From Beroe forskalii (Eukaryota; Ctenophora; Nuda; Beroida; Beroidae), in assembly GCA_011033025.1 (NCBI GenBank), contig WFMF01000158.1, forward strand, positions 310,001-374,000: a DNA stretch of 64,000 bases, given 5' to 3'. A program made the translations under genes and the position numbers. Below the pieces are notes generated by a model. It was given only the letters and a program-made list of their open reading frames with translations, was not told the DNA's origin and ran no database searches. Positions 58,001 through 64,000 of the stretch are shown one piece after another (the stretch's first letter is position 1; the number at the start of each line of letters is the position of its first letter).

Positions 58001-58933
58001 CCTTTCTGAACCACCATTTACACCAACCATTAATGTGTATCTTTCTGAACCACCAGTTACACCAACTAATTATGGGTACCTTTCTGAACCACCACTTATG
58101 CTAACCAATTATGGGTACCTTTCTGAGCCACCAGATACGCTAATCAATGATGGGTACCTTTCTGAACCACCAGTTACACTCACCAATTATGGGTACCTTT
58201 CTGAGCCACCAGTTACACCAACTAATTATGGGTACCTAGACCTTTCTGAACCACCAGTTACACTAACCAATGATTGGTAACTTTCTGAACCACCAGTTAC
58301 ACCGTCCAATTATTGGTACCTTTCTGAACCACCAGTTACACCATCCACTTATGGGTTCACCTTTCTGAACCAACAGTTACACTTATCAATTATGGGTACC
58401 TTTCTGAACCACCAGTTACACCAACCACTGTGGGCATTAGGTATGTCTTTGAAAAGACACTTATGCTCATCCTGCTAAGAATACTTTTTTAACTCTACTA
58501 ACTTCCATACCAATATAAGTACTTTTTAAAAATTGAAATAGTGCCGATACCAACCTCCTCAAGAATCTTCAGCATTTCCTTGTTTAGAAAATACACAACT
58601 TTGCATAAATTCAATGAAGCTATCAATGAAGATGCTTGTAATCCTAATGAAGCAATGATTGATCAATGAATCACTGAATCAGCTTACAGGTATAATAATC
58701 AAGTGTGCATTTATCTTTCCAACTCATGGATTTGATTATCTTATTCCAATGAAAATATGGGTACCTTTCGGACTGATTTGCCCTGCTAAAGCAGGGCTCG
58801 GTTTGCAAAGCAGGGCAAAAAGCAGGGCAAAGCAGGGCACCCTGCGAAAGAAGGGCAAATTGGCAACTATGACACACACAAACTTGGATGAGTCTGAAAA
58901 TTAAGGTCGGTGGCAGGGCTTGAACCAAACATA
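55039..58933. mobile_element. 3.9 kb satellite-carrying insertion with 9-bp TSD
   Basis: The direct repeat ACAGTTCCG flanks the block (55030-55038 and 58934-58942). The paralogous 3' flank of copy 5 reads ATCAATACAGTTCTGATTAT without interruption (about 52608-52627), so this is an insertion. Subterminal CACACACACCATAGTTGCCA at the left pairs imperfectly with TGGCAACTATGACACACACA at the right. Both ends have AGGGCAAAAAG-type words (55125; 58815). The interior is the 39-bp satellite. No transposase. A 9-bp duplication is typical of Mutator-like elements; assignment is inference. Confidence 0.75.
55245..58432 (+). repeat. 39-bp satellite with higher-order structure, 3.2 kb
   Basis: About 80 units of CCAATTATGGGTACCTTTCT plus GAACCACCAGTTACACCAA. 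From about 56020 to 57640 a variant unit (CAATAACCAGTTACACCAGT) recurs every 150-160 bp, that is about every fourth unit, eleven times. The edges (55250-56000 and 57750-58430) lack it. The unit length is divisible by three, so it yields long meaningless frames. Confidence 0.93.
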
Positions 58934-59975
58934 ACAGTTCCGATCATAGGGGATAGAGAGAAGTTTAAGACCTTGCTATATTCAATAATCATGCCGTCTT
59001 ACATCTAATGTCATAATGAACGACCAACCTCACTTTTCTCTCATCACATATTTCCTCACCCCACTCCACATAGCCTTCCCTCTTGTTAAACTCTGGTCTG
59101 CCACCCCAAGACATACCCATGTTATACCAATCATTTTTGTAGTACTCCTCGATGACAAGGTGCATCTTAGCACTGCTTATCAAATCTCTGTGACAGTGCA
59201 AGTCAGAAGGATAGTCACCATCAACAGTGGAAAGCTCAATATTAAACTTGCCAGTTTCTTCCTTTGAAACTGGTGTTACCCTCAAAATAAATCCACATTT
59301 TGAGTCCTGAGTGGAGCATTGGGGTAATGTGGCTATGAAATGATAACACTTTTTAGTGGTGACCAAGGCTTTGAGTGTCGTTGTTTCACAGCTGGTGATA
59401 ATTGTGGTGTCACTATCAGATATCACTGATTCTGGTAAATGTTCGAAGTGTTGATGAGTGTCTAATTAAAGCTTCTAGAGTCGTTGTTTCATAGCAGGTA
59501 ATAATTGTGGTGTCAATATCTGATATCACTGATTCAGGTAAGTGTTCTAATTTATCAGGAGGTAACAATCTCTCATTAAAGTATGTAGAAACTCTGCATA
59601 GAAACTCTGCATAGAGACAGGTCAATGTATAAGTCTGATGCCTTTTTCAGCATCATAATTGCGGTCATAGGATGGGGTTCCCAATAGTTCACAAATTCAA
59701 GAAACATGAAGATGTTGATACCAGGCAAATGGTGCCTCAAGGCATCAAAATTATCTTTATATGCAGCTTTAAACTCCTTCACTTCATGAAATAAGTTCGG
59801 TATTGCAGCATAACCAGGCAAAATCTCATTGGAATGAACAACACTGGTGGATGTGCTTCCATGATTCCTTACTGCTCGATTCAGATTCATCAAAAGTTCC
59901 AAATCCTCAGCATTCATATTACCAAACTGATTTAACATCATTTTATAAATTTCATCATACAACTGTGATTCACTC

Positions 59976-62900
59976 TAGTAAGGGATTGACCCGTAACCCC
60001 CTGTGAACTAAATCCTCCCAAAGATGTTAGAACGTTTTTCGGTAGTTCATAGGTCATAGAAACCCCTAAGAAAGTTATCCAAAAATTCCTTGGGGAACCT
60101 TGATTTTTACCCTTTTTACCCGCGCGTGGGTTAAAACTTTAAATGGCGATATCTCGGCTTTCTTTTTGAGATACGGAGCTCAACAACCACACCAAAATAT
60201 GCGCAATAGACACATTTAGTTGGGCGGGTCATGGTCCCAGGTCGCTATTTTGAACCGTTTTCGAGATAATCGCCAAAAACCCCTTTTTCGCTATGCGCAA
60301 AGGGGTAAAAAAGTGGTCCCGGTAAATACAGCTGTACTGTAGGTAAATTGGCACTTATTATGATCACAGACACGTCTATCAGTTCTTTATAGCCGTAAGT
60401 AAAACCAGAAAAAAGTTATCCAAAAAATTCCGTAATTTAACCCCCTTTTCACCCCTTTTTCAAACCCCCGCGTAAGCCAAATTTTCAAATAGGGATATCT
60501 CGGCTTCCTTTTGAGATACGGAGCTCAATAACCAATTTAAAATATGCGCAATGGGCACATTTGGTTGGGCGGATCATGGTCCCAGGTCGATATTTTGAAC
60601 CGTTTCCAAGATAATCGCCAAAAACCCCTTTTTCGCTATGCGCAAAGGGATAAAAGTGGTCCCGGTAAATACAGCTGTACTGTGGGTAAATTGGCACTAA
60701 TTATGATCATAGACATGTTTATCAGTTGTTCATAGCCTGGAGTAACACCAACATAAAGTAATCCAAAAAATTCCATAATTACACCCCCTTTTCACCTCTT
60801 TTTCAAACCCCTGTGTAAGCCAAATTTTGAAATTGGGATATTTTGACTTTCAATTGAGATACCTACAGAGGTCAACAACCACTCTAAAATGTCTAGAATG
60901 AGCACATTTGATGGGGTAGAACAAGGTTGCAAGTTTCTATCTCATATCTCATATCGATTTGATGGAATTTGGAATTTTTTTACCAAATTCAGGGGCTAAA
61001 CGTATGAAAGAGGTCAAAATACGTCTTAGGCGAGTCATCATTTTGATATATAATGACCATTTCTGATTGACCATTCGTGGTATTCAGGTAGAATTTTAGA
61101 GCTGGCCATACCATAAAGCAAATCCACATAAAAACCCTCACAGAGCAAACCCACCCATAAAGTAAACTGCATAATATTTAGGATGAAAATTCTGTGATAG
61201 ATGTACAGTAATCATGGAAAGTATGGATACTCTAAATGAGACCATTCATCATAATGACACTTCAATATTTTGACCTGGGCCAAACAAACACTGTTGAAAT
61301 GAAAATACAAAAACAAATTCCACTTGCATTTTAGGAAGATGTTGTCCCAACATATATGATTTTTCAGATTGGATTCATTCCTTCCGGTAGAGAGCCATGC
61401 TCAAATATTATCCTGCCAAACGTACTGGCCAGGAAAGGTGGGGGTTTCTACGGAATCTAATGTCAATTAGACAATGCATAGATGGCCTTAAAAAGCATCA
61501 ATTTCGTGCTCTTGCCTCAATAATGTATTCAACATAACTTGTCCATTCATGATTTCGCATTGCAAGCAATTGTCAACTTTCATTATGGATGGTGGCATAT
61601 GGCTGGCCACAAACCACAGTTCTATTTCTGTGAGTCTAGCTGGGCGTTGGAGTATGGTTACCATAAATGTATAAATGGGTATGCCCTTATACCTTGGATT
61701 TTGGAATGGTTTCTCAAGAATTGAAGTTGAAGGTAAATTCCCAAGCACTTACCCACCTGAAAAAAATATGACTCTTCAAGCAGATATTAATCCCAACTCT
61801 GGCAGCAAGGAAGATATGGGATATACTTGGTTGGATATATACCGTGTTAAAACACTTTTTAGAGAATGACATCATGAAAGCAACTATCTAACATCCATGA
61901 GGCTTATCTGATAAAGAGAGAAGCTTTGGCAAACTGTCAAAGAGGACAGAAATTTCCTTACTGGCAGCAGTTATGTTGTTTATTGTTGCAAGCATGATTC
62001 TGTGTGCTTTCTGTTGGAGAAAGAAGTTCAGAAACCTCATGGGTTTGAAAGATAAGTAGCATCTAAATCTGAAGGACCCTTATAAGATGAAAAGAAGTGA
62101 TTTTAGTTGCTTATTTTGTAATATCGAAACTGAAAATTACTGCTTCCCCATTTCAGTACGATGTATTTATGGATTATAATAGTGTTTTATGTTTTGTTAA
62201 CAATCAGAAATGGTCATCTTATGTGAAAATGATTACTCGCCTAAGACATATTTCGACCTCTTTTATACGTTTAGCCCACTGAATTTGGCAAAAAATGGGG
62301 GTTTTTGAAATTTTCATCAAATTGGTATGATATAAACACTTGAAACCATGTTTGTTTCAACCCACCAAATGTGCTCTTTCTAGACATTCTAGATTGGTTG
62401 TTGACAGCTGTAAGACCTCCGTATCTCGATTGAAAGTCAAAATATCCCAATTTAAAAATTTGGCTTACGCAGGGGTTTAAAAAAGAGGTGAAAAGGGGGT
62501 GTAATTATGGAATTTTTTTGGATTACTTTATGTTGGTGTTACTTCAAGCAATGAACAACTGATAAACATGTCTATGATCATAATTAGTGCCAATTTACCC
62601 ACAGTACAGCTGTATTTACCGGGACCACTTTTTACCCCTTTGCGCATAGCGAAAAAGGGGCTTTTGGCGATTATCTCGAAAACGGTTCAAAATATCGACC
62701 TGGGACCATGACCCGCCCAACCAAATGTGACCATTGCGCATATTTTAAAGTGGTTATTGAGCTCCGTATCTCAAAAGGAAGCCGAGATATCCCTATTTGA
62801 AAAATTTGGCTTCTGAAAGGGGGTTTGAAAAAGGGGTGAAAAGGGGGTTAAATTATGGAATTTTTTGGATAACTTTTTTCTGGTTTTACTTTCGGCTATA

Positions 62901-63325
62901 AAGAACTGATAGACGTGTCTGTGATCATAATAAGTGCCAATTTACCTACAGTACAGCTGTATTTACCGGGACCACTTTTTTACCCCTTTGCGCATAGCGA
63001 AAAAGGGTTTTTGGCGATTATCTCGAAAACGGTTCAAAATAGCGACCTGGGACCATGACCCGCCCAACTAAATGTGTCTATTGCGCATATTTTGGTGTGG
63101 TTGTTGAGCTCCGTATCTCAAAAGGAAGCCGAGATATCGCCATTTAAAGTTTTAACCCACGCGCGGGTAAAAAAGGGGTAAAAAATCAAGGTTCCCCAAG
63201 GAATTTTTTGGATAACTTTCTTAGGGGGTTACTATGACCTATGAACTACCGAAAAACGTTCTAACATCTTTGGGAGGATTTAGTTCACAGGGGGTTACAG
63301 CCTGGGGCAGATACATCCCTTACTA
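59976..63325. mobile_element. 3.35 kb foldback element inserted in BTB copy 6
   Basis: Ends TAGTAAGGGAT and ATCCCTTACTA. Long inverted arms (about 59976-61075 and 62200-63325) share TAACCCCCTGTGAACTAAAT and GGAGGATTTAGTTCACAG. Each arm holds three tandem units of about 342 bp marked by AAGTTATCCAAAAA, GATATCTCGGCTT, GGTCCCAGGTCG and CGCTATGCGCAAAGG. A loop of about 1.1 kb (61080-62195) is not repeated. Uninterrupted copy 4 reads CACTCACC here against CACTC-element-TCACC, so a 2-bp (TC) duplication is implied. No transposase seen. Confidence 0.88.
61325..62059 (+). pseudogene. Gene-like fragment in the foldback loop, membrane-protein C terminus
   Basis: Not recognised. Three plus-strand frames have protein-like composition: about 61337-61460 (PTYMIFQIGFIPSGREPC), about 61675-61869 (LGFWNGFSRIEVEGKFPS) and 61905-62059. 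The last reads KRTEISLLAAVMLFIVASMI then LCAFCWRKKFRNL and stops. It has a hydrophobic segment followed by a short basic tail, like the end of a type I membrane protein. Stops and frame changes separate the parts, so this is a decayed or exon-mosaic fragment, possibly captured host sequence. Confidence 0.4.
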
Positions 63326-64000
63326 TCACCATACATTGAACTACATCTTCATTAGATAAAATGGTGTGAATGGTATCCACAATTCCATCTGTAAGAAGAT
63401 GCTCTTTAACAGCTTGTAGAACTGGGATGAACTGTCCACAGCATATTTCTAGTAGCTGGTTCAGAGTTGCTGGCTTTGTGCTCGTGAAATATTCACTGAG
63501 GTATGGTCCCACAAACAATTCCGACATTTTTTCAAATTTTGAAAATGTGGTTACTACTATTTCCATTAACTTTCCACATTTTAGAGAATTTTCTGAATAG
63601 ACAGCCTCATTGAAAAGAAAGACCATGTCATTGAAATCATGTGAGGATGTCTCACAGAATTCTGTGAATGCAGCAATGCATTTTTCAGACAACCATTTCA
63701 CTTTGAAAACATGAGATATCTTATAAATTTCTCTGAAATGAGACCTTTTCACCACAATATCGCCACTGTAAAGGCTTTCAAGAAGAATCACTGCAGCTTC
63801 CTTGGAAAAGTCTTTCAGCTCTACTGTACCCTGTCTAAGTTCCTTGAACAAGTGTGTAAACACCTCACTATTCCATGAGAGAATTAAAGAGCTCGCCTTC
63901 ATGGAAGTGGAATCTTTGAATTCCACAGTGATATTGCCATGGAATTCGTCATAAAGGTTCTCTACACCGAAGTCACATGGAACTGATACCTTAGCCACAG

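Larger units (their letters stand above)
58989..64000 (-). pseudogene. BTB/POZ domain gene, copy 6, split by a foldback element (5' end at window edge)
   Basis: Coding part one is 63996-63326 (AKVSVPCDFG through EDVVQCMV); the ATG lies just past base 64000. Part two resumes at 59975 (SQLYDEIYKMML) and ends at 58989 (REVRLVVHYDIRCKTA... conserved tail). Between them sits the 3350-bp element. There is further damage: a 14-bp duplication GCATAGAAACTCT near 59590-59615 shifts the frame, and a segment of about 100 bp (HLPESVISDxDTTIIT) is repeated at 59420-59560. Not functional as a full protein; the BTB and first BACK-like part could still be expressed. Confidence 0.87.

Noticed and set aside
55262-58280. 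Repetitive Tyr-Leu-Ser-Glu-Pro-Pro-Val-Thr frames that look like a structural protein
   Set aside because: They follow a 39-bp satellite with frequent frame changes, no signal peptide and no splice sites; the DNA repeat explains them.
1-64000. Bacterial or viral origin, operons, integrated virus
   Set aside because: Spliced genes, SINEs, LINEs and minisatellites throughout; no viral structural or replication gene recognised.

Overview
The window is nuclear DNA from a multicellular animal, most likely an invertebrate. Genes are split by spliceosomal introns with GT/AG borders. The genes I recognise are animal housekeeping genes (OPLAH, DPH6, PGAP1) plus secreted PAN/Apple and beta-gamma-crystallin proteins. 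Non-LTR retrotransposons, tRNA-derived SINEs, MITEs, foldback elements and minisatellites are abundant. I cannot fix the phylum from sequence alone.

Layout. 1-7.2 kb (+): the last eight exons of an unrecognised basic, low-complexity protein. Its 3 kb last intron holds a complete two-exon gene on the other strand for a small secreted protein with two PAN/Apple-like repeats, plus a 30-bp minisatellite. 8.5-9.8 kb: a GC-rich inverted-repeat element and a LINE remnant. 10.9-17.9 kb (+): OPLAH (5-oxoprolinase), 17 exons, with several single-base frame breaks. 19.3-27.5 kb (-): a secreted beta-gamma-crystallin protein in four exons. Its 6.3 kb intron holds a LINE whose 5' half is inverted (twin-priming structure). 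Its first exon is the last unit of a 61-bp minisatellite, so the start codon and half of the signal peptide are tandemly amplified. 28.4-31.0 kb: a 2.5 kb hAT-like non-autonomous element with an 8-bp target-site duplication (TSD).

32.9-64.0 kb: six copies of a single-coding-exon BTB/POZ gene, three on + (32.9-39.1 kb) and three on - (49.7-64 kb). The inner copies and their flanks form an inverted duplication (about 35.2-39.3 against 49.4-54.2 kb). Three copies look intact (1, 2, 4), one has two frameshifts (3), one is decayed (5) and one is interrupted by a 3.35 kb foldback element (6). The roughly 10 kb between the arms holds DPH6 (+), the first four exons of PGAP1 (+) and large minisatellites.

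Most striking are insertions that can be dated against paralogous empty sites in the BTB cluster: a 625-bp foldback with an 8-bp TSD nested in a MITE, a 3.9 kb unit carrying an organised 39-bp satellite with a 9-bp TSD, and the 3.35 kb foldback with 342-bp repeats in its arms and a gene-like fragment in its loop. A second theme is tandem repeats that copy the edges of exons (crystallin start codon, PGAP1 splice sites). The recurring one-base frame breaks in otherwise conserved genes, some in homopolymers, mean that assembly error and real pseudogenisation both have to be considered.
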